64,000 nucleotides of DNA from Pterobdella sp. o SKG-2022 (GCA_964035795.1 OZ038322.1:23208359-23272358), one strand, 5' to 3'. Positions 50,901 to 60,185 are shown, counted from the stretch's first letter. A program made the numbers and translations. Notes: a model not told the origin generated them from the letters alone.

Positions 50901-53900
50901 TTAATTATTATTACACTCATTGAAATTTTAAATGGTAATAATTTAATTTTATGCGGCGTCAAGGCGAGAAATTAGAGCGAATTTTGTGTTGAAAGTTGTA
51001 AATATTTCATTTATTATTACATTCAACTTCTGTTTTGATTTAAAAACATAGAAAAAATTATATATTAATGAACTTTTTGGTGAAAGGCTGATTTGAAAGT
51101 CTCGTATGCTAGGGATTTGCAGGACAAACTGGCTGAGAAGGAAAAGGAGGTTAAAAATTTGATATTACTGTGCAAATTCTGACGTTTTACCATGTTTTTT
51201 TCTTAGAATCCATTTTTATTTTAAAATTTATGTTTTTCAACCTAGATGATGATGGAAATTGTGGCTGATAAAATGAAAAAAAAAGACGAAGAAGGAGAAA
51301 GTGTGAATGAGCTGAGGATCAAACAATTGGAAAAAGAATTAGAGTGAGTTTCCATTTCGATTCATTCATTTATTAATATATTTCTTTTTATACATTTTTC
51401 ATTTTTTTGTGTTTTCTATTCAGCGTCTGTTCAACTTTTGGTAAACATGCTAAAAAAGGATTTGATTGATTGGTTGATTGATTGATGGATTGATTGATTA
51501 TGCAGACTTAAATTGAATCAACTGACGGGGGTCGTCAAAGATTTGGAAACTAAGAATGCCACAATAGAAAAGTTGAAAAATGAACTAACATTGATTGAAG
51601 AAAATAAAAGAGAAAGGGTTTTTGAGGAATATGAACCGAAAATTACAGAAGATGAAGAAGATAAAAGTGGTTATGAAGAAAAAATTAAGAATATGCAACT
51701 GGATTTTGATGAAAAATTTCAAAAGTTGGAGGATGAATATGGAGAAAAGATTAAAAACATGCAGAATGCAGAGGTTGAAAGGAAACAAAAAGAAGAGAAG
51801 TTAATGGGTGAAAATGATGATTATGAAATTGAGATGGTGAAAATGAAAAAGAAGTATGATGAAGAAGTTATGAATGCAGCAAACAAAGTTAACGAATTGG
51901 AAGGCAGGCTGGCTGAGATGAAGAGCTATTTAAACTCTAAGGAAACTACAAATGAAAAATTAAAGAATGAAATGAACGAATTAAAAAATGGCGTGAAAAA
52001 AATGATTGAGACGAAGGATTCAGAAATACAGAAGTTGAAAAATGAGTTGAAGGAAGAGAAATTTGGAAATGAGGGATTGCAAGATAAACTGAAGCGGAAA
52101 GACAAGGACTATGAAGAAGCTGTGCTCACTTTGGAGGGAGAGTTACAAAAGGCTGGAGATTATGGTATTAATAGAACTGAAAGCAAATTACAAGAGTTAG
52201 ATGTTGCTTTGACTGAAAAAGACAACGAGGTCTTAAAACTCAAAAAAGAATTGAGAGATTTAGAAATGAGTAAGTTGGATAATTTGAAACAATCAAAAGA
52301 TATAGAAGATAAATTGAGAAGAGAACTGACAACTCTCAACATGCAACATGATCAGGAAATGAAGTTCCTACAAAGTCAGTTGAAAAATGCTTTAAGAGAA
52401 CCTATAAACGAGTCGATAAAGCCTTCTTCAAGCTATAAACTTGCTTCTGAGAATGCTTTTCTAAACGGTGACATTATAGAAAAATCTCAATCAAATGAAC
52501 TACAAAAGTTTTACGAATCAAAATTAGAAGAAGTAAAGAACAAGGCAGAGATAGATAAGCAAAGAGCTCTTAAAGATAAGAATGATGAGTTGGAACTTAT
52601 AAAAGCTGAACATGAACTTGTGATCGGTAGTCTTAAGAGAGAGAGGGACAGAAAAGAGATAGAGAAAGAGATAGAAAATAAACGAGAAACATCAAACATG
52701 ATTGAAGACCTTCGTAGAAAAAATGAACAAAAAATTAAGCAAATCACTTTGAGCACAAACAAAAAATTGAATGATAACCTTACGGAGTTTGCCGAGCAAG
52801 TGGGAGAGTTAAAGAAAAGTTTCAGTAAGCTGGAGCAGGCAAAGGAGAGTGAGTTGAGGGATTTGAAATCAGAAAACGAAGGACTTCACCATGAAGTTGA
52901 GTCTCTCAAAAAATCTCTGCAACAAGCCAACAAGATCCAACCTGACAGCCTCACGGTAAATCTTTTTTATCATTCAGAATACTCACTATTTATATTTGTG
53001 TGATGTATTTCAGCTCGATAGAACAGATGTTTTAGCGGAAAGAGACTTGCTCAAGGACCAGCTCAAACAAACTCTCATGCAGGTGGCTTTTGGCTGATAT
53101 AACCAAATTATACAGTTCTAAATCATAACAAATAATGATTTTCATTAATTAACACAAGTTTAAAATTCTCACAGTTGAATGACGTCACAACAGCGTTAAC
53201 CTTGCTGACCAATCAGCATCGAGCAGACAAAAGCGCATGGAAGCAGCAAGCGAGCAGACTAGTAGATGCTGGAAAACTTCAGGAAACCATCGAAAAACTT
53301 GAAACGGCTGAACAAAATAACCAAAGACTTCAAAGACTACTTGAGAAAAGTCAATCTGAAGTAGCTAAGATGCTTATAGGTATATTAAAACTTTTCAACG
53401 CAATTTGAGAACATTTCAACTAGCCTTCATTTGATAGCAAACCGAAAAAGCTTTGACAAAGAGCTGAGAAAAATGGAAAACGAAAAAGACAACAATAATA
53501 TGCAGATGGAGAAATTAAGAAACATCATCACAGATAAAAACAACATTATCAGGAGTTTTGTGCGTTTCAATTATTTCATTATTTTAATATTCTGAATTAT
53601 TATAATCATTATTTTTGATAAGCTTTTTGCTAATCAAACAATCAATAATTTTTTAAAATAAATTTTATTAAGTAATATGAAGTTAAGGTATAATGAAAAA
53701 TGGAACGTACCAGGAAGAGAAACAAAGGAAGGCTGATGTGCTAGCTAAAGATCTTTATGGCGAAAATGCCAGAGTTCTCAAATACCTCCAAGTAAAACCT
53801 AAACTTTTTCAAACATATTAGTTAGAACTAATATTCTATCTACTTAAACCTATTAGTTAAATTTTATTTTTTTAACGAATTTTGTTTTTCGATTAATGCT

Positions 53901-54092
53901 TAGATTTTATCGCTTCGTTACTCAATTATATGGAATAAATATTAACCAAGCTTGAATAACATTCCTAAATAATCAATAAAGTCAGTGGAGAAGGAAAGGA
54001 ACGACGCAAACAACAGGGTGATGTCATTGGAACAGAAGATAGCTTGTATGGGGGAGCTTATTAGGTCTTTATGTCCTGCGGCTATTAGTTGA
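44869..54092 (+). CDS. NIN: Ninein-family centrosomal protein (gene span, about 17 exons)
   Basis: Model of about 2,060 residues, close to human ninein. Order: two EF-hands; a long Ser/Lys-rich disordered insert with a 182-residue tandem repeat; the conserved EFWDDLGIPDGREVLK block and EF-hand-like NGKINVEEL; a long coiled coil; and the C-terminal block KDLYGENARVLKYLQ..LIRSLCPAAIS. From memory of the family, human NIN and NINL end with the same KDLYVENA...LVR..APA pattern and carry the same WxxEGI..GREIL segment, so orthology is well supported; NIN versus NINL cannot be separated because they arose by vertebrate duplication. Ninein anchors microtubule minus ends at centriole appendages and other non-centrosomal sites. 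All intron phases match except around exon 7, whose start is uncertain. Human NIN has a further EF-hand pair at the N-terminus that is absent here or lies in an unseen upstream exon. Confidence 0.9.
45221..45400 (-). repeat. Possible degenerate tRNA-like SINE in ninein intron 1
   Basis: The minus strand contains a B-box-like AGGTTCAAATCTCC and, further upstream, GTTCAGCTTTGTTGAGAGC, which resembles an A box. Spacing is longer than in a tRNA, so this is a weak call. Confidence 0.25.
45547..46069 (+). CDS. NIN: Ninein exon 2: EF-hand 2 and start of disordered insert
   Basis: Acceptor TCATTATTAG, donor AAAG|GTAAAA, phase 1. It opens with ELSKLYRNLDTDGDGKISKD and EFFEGLF. The loop DTDGDGKISKDE is a perfect EF-hand, and the spacing and following FKKSIPSP match ninein's GLFKNG..TPS. 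The rest is Lys/Ser/Gln-rich and probably disordered. Confidence 0.9.
46160..48592 (+). CDS. NIN: Ninein exon 3: giant exon with 182-codon tandem repeat
   Basis: Acceptor CTCAAAACAG gives a two-base start that completes the codon from exon 2. About 811 codons, all Ser/Lys/Pro-rich and without predicted fold. It contains about 18 copies of a core FSF(M/L/S)-x-(K/S)-S/T-P motif. The 3' border is uncertain: AAAA|GTTATA (48592) and AACG|GTAAAA (48481) are both phase 1 and both fit exon 4. Past 48600 the frame is AT-rich and looks intronic. Human ninein has only a short linker here. Confidence 0.85.
46352..47767 (+). repeat. 546-bp intragenic tandem repeat, about 2.6 copies
   Basis: Copies begin near 46352, 46898 and 47444. 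By eye, copies 1 and 2 differ at very few bases over 546 bp (for example AAAAATCCT against AAAGATCCT), and copy 3 at a handful before it breaks off near 47767. Each unit carries six FSF-type motifs, such as SFFSFMKTSP, MFSFMNKSQP, IFSFMNKSP, MFSFLKSSG and LFSFMESSP. The period is a multiple of three, so the frame is kept. Minus-strand frames repeated every 546 bp are antisense shadows. Confidence 0.97.
48693..48774 (+). CDS. NIN: Ninein exon 4
   Basis: Acceptor CTTACACAG, donor AATGG|GTTTCT. It encodes LLHTFDDAKFRPDPVIWLNF and LDETRNG, matching the ninein segment just before the WxxEGI block. Phases fit both neighbours. Confidence 0.75.
48854..48926 (+). CDS. NIN: Ninein exon 5
   Basis: Acceptor ATTTCTCAG, donor TTGAAG|GTGGAG. 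It encodes EIESDVVVEFWDDLGIPDGR then EVLK. The W..LGI.DGREVL pattern is a strong ninein-family signature. Confidence 0.88.
49405..49550 (+). CDS. NIN: Ninein exon 6: EF-hand-like block
   Basis: Acceptor CATTACGCAG, donor TTGTG|GTATGT. It encodes ELKLKPNGKINVEELTKKLE, then KNSRIHSVAVVSLL, matching ninein's LDG.VN..ELT.AL..EL followed by KNSIHQAAL. The calcium loop is incomplete (Lys and Pro replace Asp), so it probably does not bind calcium. Confidence 0.88.
50019..50141 (+). CDS. NIN: Ninein exon 7: start of coiled coil
   Basis: The frame reads KDNEEIVEECGRMDEELQRL followed by KVNLKEADEVMS, a heptad pattern aligned with the first coiled coil of ninein. Donor TCTAA|GTAAAC, phase 2. The start is uncertain: 50019 fits the phase of exon 6 but lacks a good pyrimidine tract, while 49969 (AATGTTAG) has the tract but the wrong phase and would add an odd Ile-rich stretch from an AAT microsatellite. 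Confidence 0.7.
50250..50476 (+). CDS. NIN: Ninein exon 8
   Basis: Acceptor ATTAATTTAG, donor CTTTG|GTCAGT. It encodes VFEEAIQKLETENKEMKQKL, a coiled coil, then a Ser/Thr-rich non-helical stretch ending DDYASFDF. Confidence 0.85.
50605..50870 (+). CDS. NIN: Ninein exon 9
   Basis: Acceptor TTCATACAG, donor GATTTG|GTACTA. A Ser/Thr/Pro-rich part precedes PPDEIRRKVREEMLRREELS and further Glu/Arg-rich helix ending QKMKTQHEQDL. Phases fit both sides. Confidence 0.85.
51087..51149 (+). CDS. NIN: Ninein exon 10
   Basis: 21 codons, ADLKVSYARDLQDKLAEKEK plus one residue, coiled coil, phase 0 at both ends. The acceptor (GGTGAAAG) has a weak pyrimidine tract. Confidence 0.7.
51246..51343 (+). CDS. NIN: Ninein exon 11
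   Basis: Acceptor TTCAACCTAG, donor TTAGA|GTGAGT (strong). It encodes MMMEIVADKMKKKDEEGESV and then a heptad helix to KELE. Confidence 0.85.
51506..52955 (+). CDS. NIN: Ninein exon 12: main coiled coil
   Basis: Acceptor GATTATGCAG lies after a (GATT)n run; donor CTCACG|GTAAAT. About 484 codons of almost unbroken Glu/Lys/Leu heptads, starting LKLNQLTGVVKDLETKNATI and ending QQANKIQPDSLT. This long coiled coil is expected to make ninein a dimer. It is a single exon with no stop. Confidence 0.92.
53014..53082 (+). CDS. NIN: Ninein exon 13
   Basis: Acceptor GTATTTCAG, donor CAG|GTGGCT. It encodes 23 codons, LDRTDVLAERDLLKDQLKQT plus three, phase 0 at both ends. Confidence 0.85.
53175..53379 (+). 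CDS. NIN: Ninein exon 14
   Basis: Acceptor TTCTCACAG, donor ATAG|GTATAT. It encodes LNDVTTALTLLTNQHRADKS and then LVDAGKLQETIEKLETAEQN; it corresponds to the region of ninein with AELHRLL...ATEERVEEAE before the C-terminal block. Confidence 0.88.
53438..53559 (+). CDS. NIN: Ninein exon 15
   Basis: The acceptor TTGATAG has a poor pyrimidine tract; donor AGTTTT|GTGCGT. It encodes ANRKSFDKELRKMENEKDNN and KLRNIITDKNNIIRSF. Phases agree with both neighbours. Confidence 0.78.
53714..53791 (+). CDS. NIN: Ninein exon 16: conserved C-terminal block
   Basis: Acceptor CGTACCAG, donor CTCCAA|GTAAAA. It encodes EEKQRKADVLAKDLYGENAR and VLKYLQ. The KADxxxKDLYxENAxxLxxLQ pattern is the most diagnostic ninein/NINL signature in the gene. 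Confidence 0.92.
53982..54092 (+). CDS. NIN: Ninein exon 17: C-terminus
   Basis: 36 codons plus stop: SVEKERNDANNRVMSLEQKI, then ACMGELIRSLCPAAIS. It matches the ninein end (LEEKI..L..LVR...PA). The stop TGA is at 54090-54092. A possible polyadenylation signal AATAAA lies near 54650. Confidence 0.9.
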   Translation, partial: SVEKERNDANNRVMSLEQKIACMGELIRSLCPAAIS

Positions 54093-55739
54093 TTGTGTTG
54101 CTGCGACTTTTTAACGTTAAGGGTACAGAAATGTGATTGTAGAGAATATCAATATTGGGTTTCATAAAAATATTGTCCTTTGTGCCTTGATTCGAGGTTT
54201 CACAATTGCTTTAAAAGTTTTTTTTGCATTTCATGTTTTTCGATAGTCTTATACAAAAATTATCGTGGCATCTAGTCTTCCTCTATATTTCTTTTATATT
54301 TTTAAAATTTTTTTTCGAGTTCTTCCAAGAACCAAGATTTTGATAATGCATTTTGATTTTTTAAAATGATTAAATCTTGGGTTACTAATCTCTAAACTAA
54401 ACTCTCTGATTAAGTATATGCGCGTTACTTTTAGATGCTCGTTTTTAAGGGTTTTATGAACAATTTTTTATTCTACATCAAAGTTTACTTTTTCGAAATT
54501 AAAATAATTATTCATCAAAAAAGTTGTTTTGTAATTTTTAAACTCAACCAGAAGCAAAAACTACGAAACAACATCAATCAATCATGTTTTTACTAAGATG
54601 CCAAGTTTTCAGCTACAACACTCATAAATTCTTCTAAAACCTCACAAATAATAAAATAAACGCAAAAATTTATCAAAAATGGTTGAAAATTATCAAGATA
54701 TGCATTGTATGAAATGCAGATAAGGAAATCCAGGCACTGTAAAGAGAATGCTTCTAGAAAGCTTTGGGTATTTGCGATGCTAATATAATTTTGCTCGTGT
54801 AAACAGTTTAAATGTCAATTTTAAGTTAATTTAAGTATTCCTTTCACAAAATGACTCAAGAAAGCTAACGGCTATTTATAATTTTAGGGGTATGGCAAGC
54901 ATGTGTAGTTATAATGTATGCTGAACTTATGATTTAAAGTATGTAACTTTGTAAGATATATTGCTTGAATATTGCAGGAAATATGTATATTGTCCGTTAC
55001 ACTTGGGTAACGTGGAGGATTGTTCTCCATACTTCAAAAATGGAAAAGTCAATAAATTTATTTTTTAACGAAGAGATAATTGCTGAACATTTTCTTATAC
55101 AAAAAATTATTGCATCATATGGCAAATAATGATTAATTCTATAAATGTTAAAAGATATAACCAGCTTGGAGTGCAAAATCAATGCCTAAACTTCGTGTTT
55201 TTGATTCATAATAAAAGAATATTTTTATAAAAACGTTTAAAAATTATCTTTCTTCAGTAATACAAACAAGTATTTTTAATATATTTTCAGCCCAACAACT
55301 TTAGGAAATATGTATATTGCCAAATAAGACATAATCTGTTACATATATATATATGAAAGTGAATGTATATAAATACTTAAAAAGGCAATCTGGATCAAAA
55401 AAATTGTTTTTTCTTACTTGGTTAGTTAATTCTATTCAATTTTTATCTATTTTGATATTTTATATTCAATTGTTTTTTAAATTTATTTAACGTTTTACTT
55501 CTTTGGGGCTGAAACTTAGTAGGCTGAATTCCACATTTTTTAAGCTTAAAATAACCCAGTCTAAGATTTTTAAAGAAAATGTTGCAGTTTAAGCATTTTT
55601 GTATTTGTGTTGTTTAATATTAAAATTGTAAGTTTGATTTTTTACTAGGATTTGGTAAATATTTAATTCTTTTAATTTTGTTTTTAAAATAAAAATCAAT
55701 TAAATATTCTTTTAATTTGTTTCAGAAACTTTTACGAAC
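54093..55739. other. Intergenic, ninein 3' UTR and upstream of the secreted-peptide gene
   Basis: AT-rich. A 16-bp string GGAAATATGTATATTG occurs twice (near 54979 and 55304). A splice acceptor TTTGTTTCAG just before 55730 implies an untranslated exon of the next gene somewhere upstream. There is no coding frame of interest. Confidence 0.45.
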
Positions 55740-56033
55740 ATGCACCTGCATCTCAAAATAATGTTTTTACTTTTCACATCACTACTCCTGGTAAAAGGAA
55801 TGCCAGCGCCAGAAGAAATTACAGAAAAGCCCAATGGTCCTTGGCCCACTATTCCTCCAGTGGGAGAGTGTGTTGATATTGAGATAAAAAGGGAGTGTTA
55901 TGGCTGCGGAAAAGATGCAAACTCGGTTGAAGTTTACAGAATGTGTTGTGAGAGGAATATACAGACGGTTAATCTATGCAATGGAGTCTTTGAAACCACA
56001 GCCCCTGATGCTTTTAACTCTACATTTCTGTGA
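55740..56033 (+). CDS. Small secreted cysteine-rich protein
   Basis: 97 codons in one exon. A good splice acceptor (TTTGTTTCAG) lies about 10 bp before the ATG. The signal peptide is MHLHLKIMFLLFTSLLLVKG; an acidic/proline-rich stretch (PNGPWPTIPPVGEC) leads to a core with six cysteines in the pattern C-x7-C-x2-C-x11..CC-x8-C, including ECYGCGK and YRMCCERN. The C-terminus is ETTAPDAFNSTFL. There is no dibasic cleavage site of the usual prohormone type. I do not recognise the family. CxxCGK..(Y/F)RxCC loosely recalls the trissin neuropeptide, but the other cysteines differ. An even cysteine count suggests disulphides and secretion. An ATTAAA lies about 40 bp after the stop. Confidence 0.75.
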   Translation: MHLHLKIMFLLFTSLLLVKGMPAPEEITEKPNGPWPTIPPVGECVDIEIKRECYGCGKDANSVEVYRMCCERNIQTVNLCNGVFETTAPDAFNSTFL

Positions 56034-56452
56034 TTTTCGAACGATTTGTTAGTTATTTGACAATTTCACATTCAATTAAACTTCTTCAAAAATAGGAAAA
56101 ATCTGTCCATTTGAATCACTTTTTAAAATATTGATTGAACTTGTCAGTTCGAACTTACAACCTAAATATTTATGTTATTGTTCGCATTATCTTGTCGTAA
56201 ACTTGTTCCTTTTACAAATGAATTTTTGAAACTTAATTTATGAAAATGACTGTTTAAATGTTTTTAGATAAATCAAAAATTTTTACTTATTTTATATTAT
56301 AAATGTTATGGTTTTGATTATATTTTTAAAACAGATCTTTCTAATATAATATTCACGCATAAATAACGTCTTTTTACTTGTCATCAAATTTTCCATTACT
56401 CAAATTTTTTTCACGTTTATTTTAAATAAAAACTTTCTCCGATGAAATACTT
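56034..56452. other. Tail-to-tail spacer
   Basis: 3' regions of the secreted-peptide gene (plus) and RBM41 (minus) face each other here. No further feature is seen. Confidence 0.5.
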
Positions 56453-56553
56453 TCAATATTTCGCAGTTTGTTTTGCGAATTCTATAACAATTGGTTTTTC
56501 TTTGAAAACATAACCGTTCACCATTTCAAAAACTTGTTTCGCTGTTTCTAAAT
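56453..56553 (-). CDS. RBM41: RBM41 exon 4: end of RRM and C-terminus
   Basis: Acceptor TATTGAACAG. It encodes LETAKQVFEMVNGYVFKEKP then IVIEFAKQTAKY and a TGA stop. It completes the RRM (A..A...VNGY....I.IEF.K) and ends almost at once after it, unlike the longer human tail. Confidence 0.92.
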
Positions 56554-59500
56554 CTGTTCAATAAACAATTAAAACATAAGCCAAATATCTTAATTAAATG
56601 AATATATAAAAATACACCACCCGAAACATCAAACATAATAAGTTATAGAAGTTACAGGCATAACTAAAGTAGCATTAAAAAGAACTTATAAAAGCAAAAA
56701 AGTTAAACAATTTATCAACTGTAAAAACTAAGTTTTTCACTATTCACTGAATATCAACATTTGATTACTCATGAAGCTCAGTTTATGAATCATTTGAAGT
56801 ATTTGCAAGTAATAAATTAGTAAATAGATAGCATAATTCAAAATCCAGTTTTACTCTCATGATACTGAAAATAGCCAGGTTTACTTCATTTAAAAAACTA
56901 TTTTATAAAAATTCTTCATTATTTTCTCCTTTCATTTTTATGCTAAATCAGCTTTTTTTCTCTGAAACTCTCTATCTCCTAATCTCCTTCTTATTCAGTT
57001 TTTCTTGAAAATCTTAAAACCCTTTCTTCAAGCAGTTCATAGCAGAGCTTTTCTAAGCGATGCGCAAGAGGCGCTATGAAAATTATTTACTTATCTCAAC
57101 TTCCGATTTCTATTTTTAACCAAGCTAAATTATTCTTTTATATTATGCCAAATAAAACAATATTTAAAACCATTTTGCTTTTTCATTTAACCTTTGTCCT
57201 CCCTTGTTTCATAACCATCTATTTTTATAATCAAACGCTTTTTACAATACATTCTCTTCATGACCAAACAATCTTAAATGCCTAGCTTAAGTCAATGTCT
57301 CTAACAACCACGAATAATTTAATAAATATTTTGAATATTTATACCACATATATTCTATTCAAAAATTAAAACTCATGAAATCAATAATTATAACTAACTG
57401 CTAAATCTGACAAATGCTTGCCCTCTCATCCTTCCATTCATCAATCTGTATACAATAGCTTCCTTGTTGCTCTCTTCAAAGCATCCGAAAATGTGTACCA
57501 AGTCTGACTGGGTGAGCTTTGATGGGAGATTCTTAATGTACAGCACCTGTTGTGAGATAAAGTAAGAAATATTGATAATTATCATAAAATTCATCAAGTT
57601 CAAAGCTTTTTGATATGATTATCAAGTAAATAAAGCTGACTTTTTTAGCCATTCAACTGCTTTATATTTCATAACATTGATGAAAACTCTTAACTAATCT
57701 TGTTATATTTTTAAATGAAAATAATAAGTATAATCATCAAATATTTAGATTCATACTTCATGACTTAAAGCCACAAAAAATATCTTCAGTGAAAAAACAA
57801 TAAGAAACATTGTTCCTAGACCTTATTTTAAACAAAGCTTTCATCATCATCATCATTTTATTATAATCACCATCTTTCCCTTTTCCAAGGGATCACCGAC
57901 TTCTTTCCATGACTTAACCCTCTCCCTCCATTTCACCCTGTCATAGCCATCTTTAAGAACTAATTTAAGCCCACGAAAAAGGCTTTCCATCATCCCTTTC
58001 CAGGTTAACCTTGGCCTTCCCCTTTCTCTACTACCTACAACCTCAAACCTTCCTATTATCCTTTTTCCTGAACCAACTATTACCCACACAAAGATCCTTT
58101 TCAACACAAAATTCTAAGAGCAATCTACCCTCCAAGTTTCTCTTGCCTATTCCGAAACCTCCATGAACACCTTAAAACCCATCAACCTCTTTGCCATTGT
58201 GTCCATTGAAGTCTCCTAAGCAAATCAAAACTTCATTTGCATTTTCCACTTCACACCCTCTTGCCACCTCCTCATAAAACTTCTTCTTTTCACTCATCGA
58301 TCTTCCACATTGTGGGGCATACGCGCAAACAATTCTTACAACCTTTTTACCAAAAATAATTACCACTACCATTACCCTATCTAATATCCTATTTATTTCC
58401 ACAACATTCATACGTAAATCCTCTCTAACTAATATTCCTACACCACCTATGTTATCTTCGTTACCAGACCACCATAGTTTGAACCTTTTGCCTGAGCTAC
58501 CTACAAACTTTGAACCCATGCCTCTCCACCGCACTTCTTGGATGCAGCAAATACCAACCTCCCTCCTCACTAACTTTTCACACAACTCCATAATCTTTCC
58601 ATTCAATGAACCAATATTATAACTACCAAAAGAAAAAGACCTCTCAAAAAAACAAGAAGAAAAAGAAGAAAGCCCAGAGATTCTTGGCACCCTCTGCCCA
58701 TTCAAGAGCTGCTGGGGACTGAAGGCCATTGCTTTATTTTGTATATTCATGGAACAATTTTTGGAGCAAAAAAGTGCTCGATGGAGTATGCCCTTGCTTC
58801 CACTTCATAGCACATGTTTCATGACTTCAAATAACCAAATAAGAATGCAGCTAAATAAATTTTGTTTATTTACAAACAATTCATTTTATATCTGCAAGTC
58901 ATGTTTAATATAGTGAGAAAATTGAAGTGACAGAAATCAAACTCTATCACGATATCGTGAACTCGCATAACTTATAATTTCATCATCAGGTTATTAAAAT
59001 TTGTTATCCAACAACAAAGCTTTTCATTATGACCTGATGATAAAACTTCGAAGTTATTAAATTCTTTGTTTTTTTTATACAGCTTTTTAGCTCATATACT
59101 TCAGAGATAGAGCATTAGCCTAATTATCTAAAATTACCGGATTCCATCCGGTGTGGCCTGATTATTAGCACCTGTTCCACAGTGTGTATTCGCTACATTA
59201 AATTTATATCAAGTGCTTTAATCTATATGAAAAAGTGCTTCATAAATATTCCATTTTTATAATTCTTAATTAAAATAGCTGAAATAGAAAAATAAAGCAC
59301 TAAAAATGATATCAAAATCATAAGTGTGCAAGTGAAGTTACTGGTTGTTTAGCTTCTCACTATAGCACCAAACACAGAGCCAATGATTAGTGTGCATTAA
59401 AAACAATTGTAAATAACAAAAATGGTCAAGCAGTGTCTGAGATTGATCCCTTAAAGCTAGGAAACAACAATGCTTAAAATATAAGTTTCATAAAATAAAT

Positions 59501-60185
59501 GTTCAAAAAACTTAAAAAATTTATTCTGAAAAACATTAAACGATATTAACATTACTAGGGTTTCCAGGATTATAATTAGAGAAATGCTTCAACTTTTTTA
59601 TTTCTTCAATATTTATTTTGTTTTTATTAAATTCTGTTTCTGGTAAACTAGTTTTTTCAGTTTTAATTTTTGATTTTATCAATTCATTGAGGGTCTGAAT
59701 TGAAAATTCTGCATTTGTTTCTTCAAACTGTGTATGATCAATGAGATTTTGTGAATCATCTCCATTTTTCAAAAAATTATTATTCAGTAAGTCAGTTTTG
59801 TTTTGATTTGCGATTTCAAACTTGGTTTTTTTATTTTTCTTTCTCAATTTTCTTTTATATAAAATACTTTTTTGAGCTGTTTCTTCTATATCAGTTAAAA
59901 GATGTTTCAAATGGTTTATGGGATGTGAAGGATCTGATTCACTGATTCCAGCAACTCCTCGATCGGGAAATGGTTTTTTAGCAGCCAATGATTTTATATA
60001 TCCTTCAATTGATAGTTTTCGTTCAGGCAAAACCTATAATAAGTATTTCAAGTCATCAACAAAGCTGAATTGATTGAAAAATATTCAAAACTTACATAAA
60101 ATATTTGGTCATGATAAGTGTCAATATTATTATTTAAAAAAACACTATTACACTTATTGGAGGATTTTGCACAATCCATTTGCAT
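56453..60185 (-). CDS. RBM41: RBM41 orthologue, RRM protein of the minor spliceosome (gene span)
   Basis: Four coding exons with fully matching phases: 60096-60185, 59551-60033, 57399-57546 and 56453-56553, about 273 residues. The order is a short N-terminus, a Lys/Asn-rich region, the conserved block IKKLKHFSNYNPGNPSN, and one RRM. From memory, human RBM41 has IRKIPMFSSYNPGEPNK directly before VLYLKNL, and GRMRGQAF in RNP1, both nearly identical here. The related RNPC3 (U11/U12-65K) has a second, N-terminal RRM that this gene lacks. Both proteins bind the 3' stem-loop of U12 snRNA, so the host likely keeps a minor spliceosome. The protein is shorter than human RBM41 (about 410 residues). The big second intron holds a LINE remnant and a SINE. 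Confidence 0.9.
57399..57546 (-). CDS. RBM41: RBM41 exon 3: first part of RRM
   Basis: Acceptor CTCACAACAG, donor TTAGCA|GTTAGT, phase 1. RNP2 is VLYIKNL and RNP1 is GRMRGQAFVRF. The loop between (CFEESNKEAIVYRLMN) is short as in RBM41. Confidence 0.93.
57840..58760 (-). mobile_element. Internally deleted AP-endonuclease LINE remnant
   Basis: The 5' part (58750-58100) encodes an AP-type endonuclease: SYNIGSLNGK, CIQEVRW (catalytic Glu), GGVGILVRED, CAYAPQCGRS and LGDFNGHNGK (Asp/Asn pair), then a frameshift and FGIGKRN..LLEFC. At about 58080 it jumps directly to the far C-terminal end of such an element (GRPRLTWKGM, DRVKWRERV) and ends in (GATGAT)n at 57843-57857. The whole reverse transcriptase is missing. 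It lies in RBM41 intron 2 in sense orientation. The style fits RTE-like elements with short trinucleotide tails; the clade is inferred. Confidence 0.85.
59090..59260 (+). repeat. tRNA-derived SINE with L2-like tail
   Basis: A-box-like TTTAGCTCATATACTTCAGA, then GATAGAGCATTAG, and a B box GGATTCCATCCGG form a tRNA-like head. A body with CACCTGTTCCACAGTGTG follows, and the end AAAAAGTGCTTCATAAAT resembles the 3' end of the L2 copy at 13.07 kb (GTGCGCTATATAAAT). No clean target-site duplication was seen. Confidence 0.65.
59551..60033 (-). CDS. RBM41: RBM41 exon 2
   Basis: Acceptor TATTATAG, donor AGTAAT|GTTAAT, 161 codons. It starts VLPERKLSIEGYIKSLAAKK and ends with the conserved FSNYNPGNPSN just before the RRM. 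The middle is Lys/Asn/Glu-rich and weakly conserved. Confidence 0.88.
60096..60185 (-). CDS. RBM41: RBM41 exon 1
   Basis: Starts at the first ATG (60185; a second at 60179) and reads MQMDCAKSSNKCNSVFLNNN then DTYHDQIFY. Strong donor TTTTAT|GTAAGT, phase 0. The start codon is inferred from being the first in the frame. Confidence 0.75.
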
